Shown here: positions 49,741 through 61,353 of the stretch, piece by piece
How the letters are laid out: each line of letters begins with the position of its first letter
Numbering within the stretch: the first letter of the stretch is position 1
Assembly: GCA_002105175.1 (NCBI GenBank)
Contig: MCGE01000019.1
Location: forward strand, 310,001 to 374,000
DNA from: Absidia repens
Taxonomy: Eukaryota; Mucoromycota; Mucoromycetes; Mucorales; Cunninghamellaceae
Direction: 5' to 3'
DNA: 64,000 nucleotides
Made by a program: the position numbers and the translations under genes
The notes under the pieces: model-generated
Seen by the model: the letters and a program-made list of their open reading frames with translations, nothing else
The model's database searches: none
What the model was told of the DNA's origin: nothing

Positions 49741-50686
49741 TGTGGTATCTTGCCGAACTGTCAAAATACAGGTGAGATCGTTTTATCGATGAAGAACAGT
49801 GTTTTTCGGTTGCTGTACTAATACGAAGATCGTCAGCTGCCTTTTCGTTTTTCTATTCTAGAAGACAGTTCAAATCCCGCTTGTGGTGGAACTGTAGTTC
49901 TGACCATCTCCCTGATTTTTTCGATATCCTTTTCCATTTCGACAAATAAAAATGAAAGAAGGTCACAGAAGTCCTCTGTATTTCTAGATTTGACATGGCT
50001 AAACCCATCACAGTGAATGAAATTACATACACACAAAAACGATGCAATTTGGCGTTTCCGTTGATACCGTTATTGTGGGTCACTACAATACTATCATACC
50101 ACATAGTTAAATGTTTTTTTTTATTTTATTTTGTCGCAATAAATTTCCTTAGCACATTTTCTGTGAGATCAAAATTTTTTTACGTTCCTGCTGAACTGTA
50201 CCATATTGAAACATCAAAACATTAAATTTTATCGCTGTATCAGGGCCATCATTATCTAAAAAGCTCAATCTTCTGGCAAAATTTTACCGGGGAGATCGTT
50301 CCCAACGCCTACTTCCCCTAACTATTTTTTTTTGTCACTGTAAACACCTGTTCCTGTCACCACAACCAAGACACCCTTTAAAAGACGCTTTTACAAAACA
50401 CCTAGTCATATCTTGCCCGCCGTAGGTAATATGTATTCCCAGTCCCATAATCATCTTTTTCCAAATAAATTAAAGTATACATACACCTGAGATTCCTAAA
50501 AGCTTCAGTAAAGACAAATTTATTTGATAATATGATAGAGTAGTAACAATAATAAAATAAAATGACAATAAGGTAGACAAAAAAAAATCCATATGAATAC
50601 TAAGCTAGAACAACAAAATAAACCTAAATAAGCAAAACAAAACTAAACTCGACTAAGCTAGAACATTGGGGAAGGCAACACCTTGA
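49741..50686. other. Spacer, with older repeat-like sequence
   Basis: 49868-49950 reads AGTTCAAATCCCGC then CTGACCATCTCCCTGA, and resembles, in inverse orientation, 58190-58262 (TCAGGGAAATGGTC). This suggests older repeat fragments. Otherwise AT-rich with no gene. Confidence 0.5.
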
Positions 50687-53380
50687 TCACTTGCGTTTTC
50701 CTTTTGCCTTTCTTCGTCCAGGTGTGATAGCAATATGATCAGCCCATTCTTGCGGTTCCGAGTCAGCTTGTTCATTCGCACCAGCTACAACTGGCGTACC
50801 CCAAACAGTTTTCGGTTGATGTTGATTTTGTTGAGCCTCTAAAGCGGAAGTTTCCAAAGCTTCCTTCAGCAGGCGATCATTTTCCTCAATCGTCATTGGT
50901 TGATATGTCTGGAAAAATGGGTCGTCTTCCCGTCGCGTTTGTTCCTCCCGTCGAATGTCCTCCACTTGTCGTTTTTGCTGCTTGATGGCGGATTTCTTGA
51001 TGGCCTTTTCTTCACGCCTGATGCGATCTTGTCGTTTTTTGTGGCGCAGTTTCAATTCACCTTCATGCCCATATAATATATAAGAGTGATGATCAGCGTT
51101 TGATGATGAAGCAAAGGTTTATAACAAAGCAAAAAATAAAAAGCAAGAGGTGCTTACCTTGGAAATGGCTCATCGTTTGCCGAGAAACCAGTGGTTTGAT
51201 GTCAATTTCAATAAAGGTCACATCACAAGACAGAGGTAAATGGCCAATATATCGGAGTCGGTGACGGATATCCTAAGTAACAAAAGAGAATAATGAATAA
51301 ATCTAACACTTTCCAACGATGACTGTATTTCCTTTCATTCCAGCCCCCCTTCCTCCCCTCACTTACTTCTGTGAGTGTTGTTTCTTCTATTCCCATAGCC
51401 TTGACTTGAAGCAAAGGAGGAAAGTGTTGGTAGTCGCCATATTCATATTTCAAAATGCGAATGTCCAGTGGGTGAAGATAAATTTGTTGACCATCCTTTG
51501 CTTGATAAAAGTAAAACTCCGTAGTAGGATTCTGCCGATTCAGTTGCGGTTGTTGTTGTTGCTTCTGTTTCTGCTGGTTGCTCTTTCCTTCCTGTTGTGC
51601 TCCTTGTACACTCGAAGCCGATCCATTTGTTGTTGAAGACGGTATATCATCCGTTCCAGCACGTTGCAAGTGATGCTGCTTGTAAGCTTCTGGTATGTTG
51701 TCTTCATCTACAGGTGTCGAGGGCGATGTGTTGTTGTCAGTTATGGCTGTCGTACCGTTTTCCGGATGCTCTTGTTCGTGGTGTCGATGGGGTTGTTGTT
51801 GCTTCACTTGTTCCAAAAGCTGCTCGGCTGCTTGCACAGCGTTTTCCAATGACTTGTTCACGTACATGTTTCCAATCGTTTCAGCGTCTTGTCCCAATTG
51901 GCGTAATCCAGCTTCAATAAATGGTAAATCCTCAGTGGATCCCCATTCCTTCGCTTCCTTCAGTGCTGATTTTAATTCCCGAATATCACGATCGTTTTCC
52001 ATTAAAAGGTAGTCGGGGCTGGCGAGCATAAATCGACCAAATAACATCACATCCGGTGTAAAATGCCATGGCATTGATATCAAAGAGGTTGGATCGGTAT
52101 GATTCTGGTGTTTATTGTATAAAACGTCGTCAATCGGCCATGTATCAGATAATGGAAGTGCCAGCGTAGATTTATTGGATCGCTGCATCAAACATAGTTC
52201 CACTGTATCGCCTTCAGTTACATTCACTACATTGGTTTGTGTTGTTGCGTATGATGATGATCCAATAGCTGCTTCTGATGAAGTTGATGGCCTGGATACT
52301 GCAAATGGGTGGACGCTGCGCACACTTTTCAAGTCACGGGCATAGATCGATTCCCAGCAGATTGGACACTTTCTCCATTGTTTTTTTGGTTCCCGAAGTT
52401 CAAGGTAGTGGAGAATACAATTGTAGCAGAATGTATGGCCGCATTTCGTAACTCGTGCAGCAGTTGGTGGTGATAAGCATATAGGGCAGGATAATGCTTC
52501 TTCGCCGGTGATCAACTATAATCAAAAATAAAATAAGTATCAAGTGAAAACATTCTCATAAATATTTTCCTTTGCCCTTACCACTTGTTCGATATTATCC
52601 CATTCAAAACTAGAATCAGGATCAATAATATTGGCAAGATAATTTCCAGATGGTTTAACGACAAATCGGAAACTATAGAAAAATATATGGATATCAGAAA
52701 ATAAGTCAGTCTATGAAGCATTGTTTCTAATGTCTCATTAAATACATTACTTACTTTGCATTGACAAACCGTTCTTTATTAAAAGGTTGATATGATGTTG
52801 GTTTGTGTCGACGTGGCGTGTAAGCAGGTTGTTGTTGTCTAGCTGGGAAAGAGAAGCTAAGCAAGTGGTTCAATGAAACGCGACCCTTTTTGTCAATGTT
52901 GCCATGCTGATGTTGAGCAGCCTACAAATAATCACAAAATAACAATGTTGCGTCAGTCCCCCGACATGATTAATCCATATCAAATCTTACCTCCAACATT
53001 TCCTGAGATTCTGTCTGATGGGAAGCCTGAGAACGATTTTTTGGTTGTCGTTTGCTTTTATTTTTCACTGCGGCAGGGTTGTTGGCGTGAGGCTTTTGCT
53101 GATGTTGATTGGTTGCACAGTGGTGCGAGGACGATGCTTCGGCAGCCGGGGTTGGAAATCGCTTTATCGCTGATGAAGATGATGTTTGTTTGCGACGTTG
53201 TTGTGTGCCATGCGTGGGTGATTTTCCATTTGCCTTTGTGGATAAAGGAGCAGCATGTTTGCTTGAGGTAGCTTTTGCTGTACCGTCATTACTGTTTTTG
53301 GTGTTAGTGATGTCAGACAATGCTGTAGAAGGCGGCGAATCGACCGTCTGAGGTGTAAAGGTTGGAGCGTTCGCGTTCAT
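50687..53380 (-). CDS. MAG2: RNF10/Mag2-type RING finger protein
   Basis: Right to left, six exons: 53380-52991, 52921-52755, 52672-52582, 52515-51367, 51272-51158, 51060-50687; 761 residues. The N-terminus is Ser/Thr/Asn/Gln-rich. A segment RFVVKPSGNYLANIIDPDSSFEW precedes the RING. The RING begins CPICLSPPTAARVTKCGHTFC and closes with CPIC (C-x2-C-x11-C-x1-H-x2-C-x2-C, then C-x2-C), matching RNF10/Mag2. A later conserved strand is the FYFYQAKDGQQIYLHPLDI type. The C-terminal part is a Lys/Arg/Glu-rich helix (RQDRIRREEKAIKK) ending in a basic tail. RNF10 proteins act as E3 ubiquitin ligases on stalled 40S ribosomal subunits in animals; the same role here is inferred. The exon 6 acceptor (GCATGAAG) is unusual but needed for the frame. 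Confidence 0.87.
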
Positions 53381-54065
53381 GTTGTTTTTCAAGTTTTATT
53401 TTATCGCTATTGTTGCAAGTGTCCAAATACTAGAAATACTATTTGATGCCGAGGAGAATGGATAATTTTGGTGGTAATGGTGTGGATCGCTTTGTATATA
53501 GTTCGTTCTTGGTGGGCGAGATAATAGGTTTCTCCAAGAGTAATTGCGTGTAGTGGCTTGGTGAATGTACTGTAGATAGTTGTAGTGTTGTTGAGAGTTC
53601 GTTTTCCAAATTAAATCAATAAAAAACCAATAATTTTGATTGAGAATGTATTCTTGGTATAGTAGAGTTGTCAAATTAAAAAAGATAAAGTTGCAGACAA
53701 ACGGTTCCATTACTTGAAGAGAGAGAAAGAAGCCATGATGGGAATACAAAATAAATAGGAGGAAGTATATACAGTAAAATAAAATAAAAAATACAAGAAG
53801 ATTATATATAAAAAAATGCAAAGATAAATGAAGAGTAGACTAAAGCAAAAATACAGTCAAAAATTCAATTGACAGTTGATATGGAGAAAAAAAAAGAGAA
53901 GGAAAACGAAAAAAAAGAATTCGGCAGACGTCATTTCAGTCACAACCTAACGAACCAAGAAAGTGCGTATTTTGAAATGCCGACAGTAACTTAAATCAAA
54001 AAGGGAAAGCTTGTTCTTTTTTTTAAAAAAATACCTTTCTTTTCGATTTTCAATTTTTACAAAAA
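53381..54065. promoter_or_regulatory. Divergent intergenic region between RING gene and Ysc84
   Basis: 685 bp between opposite start codons. An open frame at 53396-53821 (-) is Phe/Tyr/Ile-rich at its start and was judged non-genic. Both promoters must be here. Confidence 0.45.
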
Positions 54066-55818
54066 ATGAACAGATTCTCTCAAGTCACTTCTAATATCAA
54101 TTCACCCTTACCCAGCAGCTTATCAAGTATGCTAAACTCTAAAACAGATTCTTTATACGACAAGTGATCTTCTAACCAGTGGTAAACGATACTTTTTTAT
54201 TTTTATATATATGGTAGAGGAATGCAAGAAAGCAGCCAAAATTTTGAACAGCTTCGTTGGTAACAATAAAAATAATATCGCTATATATGAATTTATGTCT
54301 AATCTTACTGTTGATTTGATATATATTTACTTTTCTAGATCCTGGACAGGGCCTGGACAGGATGATCCCCCCAAATATTCTGGAAAATGCTCATGGATTG
54401 GCTATATATTCTGTTTTTAAGGCTGGTTTTCTTTTCAGTGGTCGTGCTGGATCTGGTCTCGTCATCGCAAGGCAAGAAAAAAGCACTAGTGATATTATTT
54501 ATATTGGAAGATTTTTATTTTAGTGTACTAAATCTTATTTGGCTTTATATTATATAGACTACCTGACAATAGTAAGTTTTGATCGGCATTGTACCGCGGG
54601 CTTTTAATTTGTCGTATTCATGTACTATTTCAACGTTTAGGCTGGTCAGCGCCAAGCTCGATATTTACTGGCGGCATTGGAGCCGGAGGGCAAATAGGTA
54701 ATAAATAAACAGAATAGTACCTAGAAGGAAATATTCATATTGATGTATGCTTTTATTTTATGGTTCTATAGGGGCCGAACTTACAGACTTTATTTTGGTA
54801 CTGAATTCTAAGGATGCAGTGAAAACGTTTAGCCAGTTTGGAAATGTTACTCTTGGAGGAAATGTATCAAGTAAGTCTGAGTCATTGTGATAAAACCCTG
54901 TACAGAAATACCCACATTTTTATTTTATTTATCAAACGTTTTGCAAATACACAGTTGCAGCTGGACCGTTGGGACGAAATGCGGAAGCTTCTGGCTCGGC
55001 AACCTATAAAAATGTGGCGGCGATTTATGCGTACAGCAAAACAAGAGGGCTATTCGCAGGTGTATCATTGGAAGGCTCAGTTATTATCACTCGTGGGGAT
55101 GCCAACGAAAAGCTATACGGACGAAAGGTTACTGCAAAGGAACTATTAAATGGGTCGATCTCTCCACCAGCCGAAGCCGACGCCCTCTATCGTGCTTTGA
55201 ACACCAAATTCCATACGCTTGGTAATACAGGCACCAATCATCAGCGCACAATCGAAGACGGAACAGCATCAGCAAACTACAAAAACAACAATATTTCCTC
55301 ATTGGGATCACTTCGGCAACCACCACCCACACAACAAACACCGGGATATGGCACACCTTCATATTCAGCCCATAAAAACAATGCTCACAACATTAACGGA
55401 ATTACCAACAATGATCATGGTGCAAACTACAACGCAAATGACTATGCCATTGGTGGTCCTCCTTCGTACTCTCCTTCAGCTCAAATCCAACAACAGCCGC
55501 AATCTCATTTTAGACGACCACCACCTCCACCACCTGCTAGCAGAAAACCAACCCGTCCTCGCACAACTACGCCAACTGCCAGGGCCGTTTATTCATTTGC
55601 TGGTGAACAAGACGGTGACTTGAGCTTCAAAGAAAACGAAATCATCATTATAGTACAAAAAAGTGATAGTCAAGACGATTGGTGGACTGGAAAAGTTGGA
55701 TCCAAGCAAGGCGTAGTAAGTACATCATGCTAAAAGGATTTGGGTTTGATCTAAATACTAACTTGTTTTTATACACATGTTTCTTTAGTTTCCAGCAAAC
55801 TTTGTAGAGCTTCAATGA
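54066..55818 (+). CDS. YSC84: Ysc84/SH3YL1-type actin-binding SH3 protein
   Basis: Eight exons: 54066-54126, 54218-54259, 54339-54471, 54558-54571 (14 nt), 54641-54697, 54772-54870, 54955-55715, 55789-55818; 398 residues. The SYLF/Ysc84 domain covers about residues 1-215: ECKKAAKILNSFV, ENAHGLAIYSVFKAGFLFSGRAG, WSAPSSIFTGGIGAGGQIGAEL, NSKDAVKTFSQFGN, LFAGVSLEG and FYG-like KLYGRKVTAKELL. A Pro/Gln/Asn-rich linker follows, then a C-terminal SH3 domain (ARAVYSFAGEQDGDLSF, WWTGKVGSKQG, FPANFVEL). The SYLF part binds phosphoinositides and actin; the SH3 recruits Pro-rich partners at endocytic sites. The intron after 54471 starts with GC (GCAAGA), whereas all others are GT-AG. A branch-site-like TACTAAC precedes the last exon. 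Confidence 0.93.
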
Positions 55819-56225
55819 ATGAAAATTATTTGTATAATAGAATTATTATTCCCATTGTTATTACTATAGTCCATCCATTTTTTAGTTTTTAGTTCATGTA
55901 CGTCATTCTTCCATTTATTTACAATTACTGGTTGACTCAGTAAAAATAAAAATAAACTTTGTTGGATTCATTGATCATTGTTTTTGATGTGGTGCCTACA
56001 TTACGTGTTTGATAAGTCGGGAATTTGGTGATTACGATTAATCAAGCAAAATTAGAAAAAAAAAGCTGATATTTTTTCTTTAATTTTGACAGACATTAGT
56101 GATATTGCTTACTATTTGAATTGGCGGTGATTTAAAAAAAAAAAAAAAAACGTCTTATAAAAGTTGCTTTTCTTCCTCATATTTTATTATTTACTTTATC
56201 CTTCTCCATTTTATATCTATATACT
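55819..56225. other. Spacer between two plus-strand genes
   Basis: 407 bp of AT-rich DNA including an A run near 56134-56150. No gene seen. Confidence 0.5.
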
Positions 56226-57992
56226 ATGGCCACCAATTCTCTCGTTGAAATCAAAACCCTCTCTCCAAAGTTCCAAGATCTCTATACTAAAGCCAAAGAC
56301 TTTGTGGAGGTAAATGAACCATTCGTTTACATAAACCATGACCACGTCGCCTGACAACCTCGCATAAACATCTCCTTTCTTCACTTGTTTTATTTAGAAT
56401 GATTGTATCCCAGCCGAAAAGACTTTTGAACTTCAAATGGGTAAAGGTGAAAGCCGCTGGAAGGTAAGCATTGATAGTGAACAAGATCTCAATGGCATTT
56501 GATTACAACTTTCTCTCCCTCTCCCTTTAAAAAGAGAAAATATTAGCTGTGACTAATCGAACTATATGTATAGGTAATCCCACCTGTTTTGGAAGAACTC
56601 AAGGTCAAAGCACGATCTCTTGGACTATGGAATCTTTTCTTGGGAAAAACTTATGCTGAAGGTTCTGGATTGACCAATGTGGAATATGGTTTGATTGCCG
56701 AATTGACAGGCCGCAGCCCAAAACTTGCCCCTGAAGCCATGAATTGCTCTGCTCCTGATACTGGTAACATGGAAGTGCTGGCCAAGTATGGTACCGCCGC
56801 TCAAAAAGCGAAATGGTTGACGCCTCTTTTGGATGGCAAGATCCGGTCTGCGTTTGCCATGACGGAACCTCGTGTCGCTTCGTCGGACGCCACCAACATT
56901 GAATTGAACATCCGCCGTGAAGGCAATGAATATGTGCTGAACGGTCTCAAATGGTGGATTTCTGGAGCTGGTGATCCTCGTTGTGCTCTTTACTTGGTGA
57001 TGGGAAAATCCGATGCCGATAATGACAACAAATATCGTCAACAGTCTATCGTCTTGGTGCCTGCGGATACTCCTGGCGTGACCGTTGTCCGTCCTTTGCC
57101 TGTTTTGGGTTATGATGATGCCCCCGAAGGTCATTGTGAAATTGTCTTCAAAGACGTGCGTGTCCCGGTAGAAAACATTATCCTTGGTGAAGGTCGTGGG
57201 TTTGAAGTCATTCAAGGTCGTCTTGGTCCTGGTCGAATTCATCATTGCATGCGGTCGATTGGTATCGCTGAACGTGCCTTGGAATATATGATTGTACGTG
57301 TCACTGATCCTTCCCGTCGTACATTTGGTAAAGGTCTTTATGAACATGGCACTATTGTTTCGGATATTGCTCGCTCCCGTATCGAAATTGATCAAGCTCG
57401 ATTCCTGGTTTTGAATGCTGCTAAAAAAATCGACGACGTGAACGCCAAGGGTGCATTGAAAGAGATCAGTATGGCCAAGGTAACGAAGAAAAAAAGTTCA
57501 TTTGTGGTGGTGTATGAGCAAAAACTAAGATAACATCTCGTTTGTTGATTATATTACAGGTTGCTGCTCCCCATATGGCGCTCACTGTGCTTGATAGAGC
57601 TATTCAGGCACATGGAGCTGGTGGTCTCTCTGATGATTTCCCTCTTGCCAGATTCTATTCTGCAGTGCGAACGCTTACAATTGCAGACGGTCCTTCTGAG
57701 GTAGGTACAAACTGAAAAAATGCAAAAATATATACATTAACGAACTATTTCTCTTTTCTTTTTTTAAAAAATAATCCGAAACACCTCCAGGTCCATATCA
57801 GGTAAAATACCAATCCATAAAAGATATATAAAGAAAAGTTTAATGGAAGGGGTACCATTTATTTACTAACAATCGTTTATATTCTCCCATCATAGTCAAC
57901 TTGGCCGCAACGAACTTCGCCATGCTGATGAAATCCGCGCCAAATTTGAACACCAAAAAGAAAGAAGTCAAGCTCGCTTGTCCAAGCTCTAG
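56226..57992 (+). CDS. Acyl-CoA dehydrogenase, ACAD10/11-like
   Basis: Six exons: 56226-56309, 56398-56463, 56574-57479, 57560-57700, 57791-57801 (11 nt), 57896-57992; 434 residues. Motifs: [16 protein letters not shown] (flavin and substrate region), [45 protein letters not shown], and [35 protein letters not shown] with a Lys/Arg-rich tail. The AHGAGG and [10 protein letters not shown] segments match ACAD10/11-type enzymes rather than medium-chain ones. FAD-dependent oxidation of medium to long or hydroxyacyl-CoA is expected. The terminal SKL is a perfect PTS1 peroxisomal signal, so import into peroxisomes is likely. It is a different subfamily from the cytochrome b5-linked gene at 4.7 kb. 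AATAAA lies at 58129-58134. Confidence 0.93.
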
Positions 57993-58264
57993 AATGCTGT
58001 TAGCGATTCATTATTAATGATTAGTATAGTGTATCATATAGGCATTATGTGTTTCTGTCTCCACCCCCTCATTTCCCCCTTTTATGATTCCCCGCCATTC
58101 CATTTTTTCTTCCGCACATATGTAATGAAATAAAAAATTGCTTATATTTTGATCATTTAGTACCCTATTTTTGTGTTATTTTTTAAAATGAATTGGAAAA
58201 GATTATCGAAAAAAAAGTCAGGGAAATGGTCAACACTGCAGTTCAGCGAGACTTGCAGAAAATC
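57993..58264. other. 3' UTR and start of repeat-rich region
   Basis: AATAAA at 58129-58134. The segment 58190-58262 resembles the inverse of 49868-49950 and may be an old repeat fragment upstream of copy F. Confidence 0.5.
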
Positions 58265-58872
58265 TTTCATATCGCGCTTGCGTGATTTTTTATTTTCACC
58301 CCAATTTTTTCGTTTTCATTTTTTCTTTCTTTTTTTCTTCACGATTATGGCCACTTTGAAATTGTGTTGGAGTTAGATTAGTGTTAGTACTAGTTAGAAG
58401 GGTTTCAGCTCAGGGATTATAACATGCATGGGGAAACTCTTTCATTCTGGGTTCAGGATTTTGGTCCACCATTAGTTGGCCATTTTGCAGTCGCCATTAG
58501 CTTAGCTTAGTAATAGTTTGCCGTGTTTGTATATATAGCCCAATAAAATATGTCTCTTTTTACATGTTTTAATGAAAAATGTCCCATTATTCTTGCTCAT
58601 GTCGTGTGCAGTAGATTCCGTTTTTACTACTATGAGTGTTAACTCTTGTTGTGATTTAAAAGCAAACGCCCTTTCGTCTCTCTAACGTCTTTACAGTATA
58701 TTACTGCCTTTCCCAATTTCAATGACCCCTTTAAATTAGTATTGGCTACTCTTCAAATTTCAAATTAGCCTCCCTCATGCTACTTCCACCAAGCACATTG
58801 TTACAATAGATCTTACACTTATACTTTACTATCTACCATCTTGCTTCGATAAAAATATGGCATTTATTAATA

Positions 58873-58907
<35 letters not shown>

Positions 58908-59130
58908 GGCCAACGTCTGATCCATTAGATAGTATACAATGCCTTTATCGTAGTATGTGTTATGAGCTTCCCACCATGCACTTGTAAGTTTCAGTGATCG
59001 CTCCACCCTGCGTATTAAGTACCAAATAGTTGTTTTTACCGCTACAAGTATTTCTCCTCCCCGAGCGACTGATTGGTGGTTCTACGTTGTTTAATATGAA
59101 AGGTGGCGGCATTGCTGTTCTATCATTCAT
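58265..59130 (+). repeat. Dispersed non-coding repeat, copy F
   Basis: Head diverged (CGCGCTTGCGTG at 58274-58285). Core at about 58370-58515 (AGTGTTAGTACTAGTTAG, CAGGGATTATAACATGCATGGGG, ATTAGCTTAGCTTAG). AATAAA modules follow, an ATT microsatellite lies at about 58876-58909, and the end shares CCGAGCGACTGATTGGTGG with copy B and, more loosely, copy A. Confidence 0.76.
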
Positions 59131-59499
59131 ATCAATCTGTCAAGACTGTACGACAAGCATAGTCTCCACTAGGCTAGATATAGTGTATATATCCAACGCT
59201 ATTTTTATTTTTATGTTCGTGTATGTGGCATAATAAAACCAACCATGTCCCAAAACTGAAGTTAATTTAGCTTTACTGTCTATTAAGGTGAAAAATAGCT
59301 GGGGTGACGACCAATCACATCAAAACTCACACTTTATCAACCTTCATCATCATACCCACTATATAAATATTTTGGAGATGCAAAGTATTTTTTTATTCAA
59401 ATTGGGAGTACAAATTGAAACGTCCTAGGTGACGGGGGGGGACGGGTAAGCTAGAAAGCAAATGTTTAATAGAACAATCACAACACAGCTATAATAGGG

Positions 59500-60172
59500 G
59501 CATTGTTTACTATATGATGTGTCATGAGATTATTAGCAAAAAAAAATATTTTATTGAAATGTATTGATAAATACAAATAGATTTTAAAACTAAAGTCTAG
59601 ATGTTCATTTCAATGAGGGATTTATAGAAAGATCAATTGGTGGATGATCGAGGATTGAGGAGGGGGACTAATGTGAGATTTTATTAATGGACAACAATAA
59701 ACTAAATGTAACTGAGAAAGGGGAAATATATACTGTTCAGGCATGAGAAAAGACTTGAGGTATCCTTTATTAAAGTATAACAATACATCAATGGGCACCG
59801 GTAAAAAGGAAACATCATGTATACAAAGCATGAGAGGGACGTACAGGACAGTATTCAATAAATCATGTAAAAGAAAACATATTTTATTCAGCTGTAAATA
59901 CAAACTATAGGCAAAGTAATACTACACTAAGCTAGTGGGGGCTCCAATATGGCTAACTGACGGTGGTTTCAAAATCCTGGATCCAAAATGAAAGAGTTCC
60001 CCATGCATGTTGTAATCCCTAATCTGAAAACCCTTCTGAACTAGTTCTGATACTATTCTAAGTTTACCATGATTTCAAAAAAGTTGAATGATGAAGAAAA
60101 AAAGAAAGAAAGAAAAAGGAATGAGAGAGAGGGGAAATAAAAAATCTTCTCCACGTGGGCGGGATTTTAATT
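59500..60172 (-). repeat. Dispersed non-coding repeat, copy G (inverted)
   Basis: Minus-strand copy facing copy F. Core at about 60065-59920 (plus strand: CTAAGCTAGTGG, ATCCTGGATCCAAAATGAAAG, CCCCATGCATGTTGTAATCCC, TAGTTCTGATACTATTCTAAG). Head CACGTGGGCGGGATTTTAA at 60152-60170. Left boundary is approximate. Confidence 0.77.
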
Positions 60173-60613
60173 ATGAATATTTGGGAAACTTCCCAAAAAA
60201 AAATAGGGTGGAAAAGTGTCTCTACGTACACTACCGGAGGAGCAAGGGGGGAGGGAGTTATCAGATGCCTGTGGAATTTTTAGAGGTATCTCCAATCGGA
60301 AATTTAGAGGTACCTCCAAAATATTGGCACCTTCCTAAGCTATGCCCTTGGACGGTTGAGAATATGAAAAAAAAAGTCGTAACTATTAAAGTTTACCTTT
60401 TGTCCTTGTTCAATTGACCATACCCACTTTAATTATTTTTTAAAGTTATTAATAAAAAATATTTCATTCCAAAACATGTACCAGCGGTTGCTTTTCTTCT
60501 AATGCTGAAGCTTAGATTTACTGTATATAGTACTCGATCATCACACACTTATTTTTATTTTATTTTTCAAAATCTCAGTACCCATTTGTATATAACAGTA
60601 ATCTTTTAATGCA
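60173..60613. other. Spacer and 3' flank of the small minus-strand gene
   Basis: AT-rich. An open frame continuing from 60088 encodes a Lys-rich low-complexity peptide and is not supported as a gene. Confidence 0.5.
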
Positions 60614-61022
60614 CTATTTATTTACTCTTTCTTTGAACTCTTCTGTTGTTTTCTTCTTTATGACATCGATGTCGTCTGGATCATGGTCAGCTTTGACCTA
60701 CAAATCGGCGATTTAAAACTAAATCCTGCATGTCCGTTAAATATTTAACTTACATCTGCTTCGCTTTCAGTAGCATTTTTCTCATCCCAGCCAGGAGCAT
60801 TAGGAATAAGTGGGTCTTTGTTCTTTTTATTACTATTACCGGTGCTAGCTGATCTGAATAGTATATAACAATCAGTTCATGAAACAAAAAACGAGCAAAA
60901 ATAATGATTTAATGCTATATCAAACACTCTAAAAAGAAAATTTACCGTCCGGGAATTACGTAAGGACGATGTGTATTGGAAAACAACACCTTCCTAATAG
61001 AAGTACGGTTAACAGGTAGCAT
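60614..61022 (-). CDS. Small protein of 86 residues, possible mitochondrial
   Basis: Right to left, exons 61022-60946, 60853-60754 and 60697-60614; three exons, GT-AG, closing on a TAG. Too short to appear as a single open frame. The first 26 residues are basic and acid-free (VNRTSIRKVLFSN), consistent with a mitochondrial presequence. The middle has PNAPGWDEKNATESEADVKAD, a motif I recall from small uncharacterised fungal and plant proteins, but I cannot name the family with certainty. The end is Lys-rich and polar. No catalytic motif is visible. The splice joins keep frame at both introns, which is the best support for reality. Confidence 0.7.
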
Positions 61023-61353
61023 GATTGAATAAACCTCAAAATAAAAATATAAAAGAAAACGATTGATGAATAAGGATAATTGGCTTTTTTATTGATACAT
61101 AACACACAAATCATATAAAAGTAACAAACATGATAGTTCAAATATTTTGTTTATTATAAAAAGACAAATGTGTAGGATACGACAAACAAAAGGAAGCGAA
61201 GAGATAAAGGTAACATATATAAGTAATTTAATAGAATGGAGAGAGGGTCCGAATAAGCTATATTTGATAAATGGTGGATAGGTAAAGGGTTAAGGTAATA
61301 AACCGGATGAATGATGATAATATCAAGCTATGAGGCGAAATGGAATAATATCA
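61023..61353. other. Spacer between two minus-strand genes
   Basis: 331 bp. It holds the 3' flank of the PP2A gene and the upstream region of the small protein gene. No other feature seen. Confidence 0.5.

Noticed and set aside
53396..53821. 141-codon open frame upstream of the RING gene on the minus strand
   Set aside because: Dominated by Phe, Ile, Tyr and Asn codons from AT-rich DNA; it ends 15 bp before the real start and has no recognisable domain.
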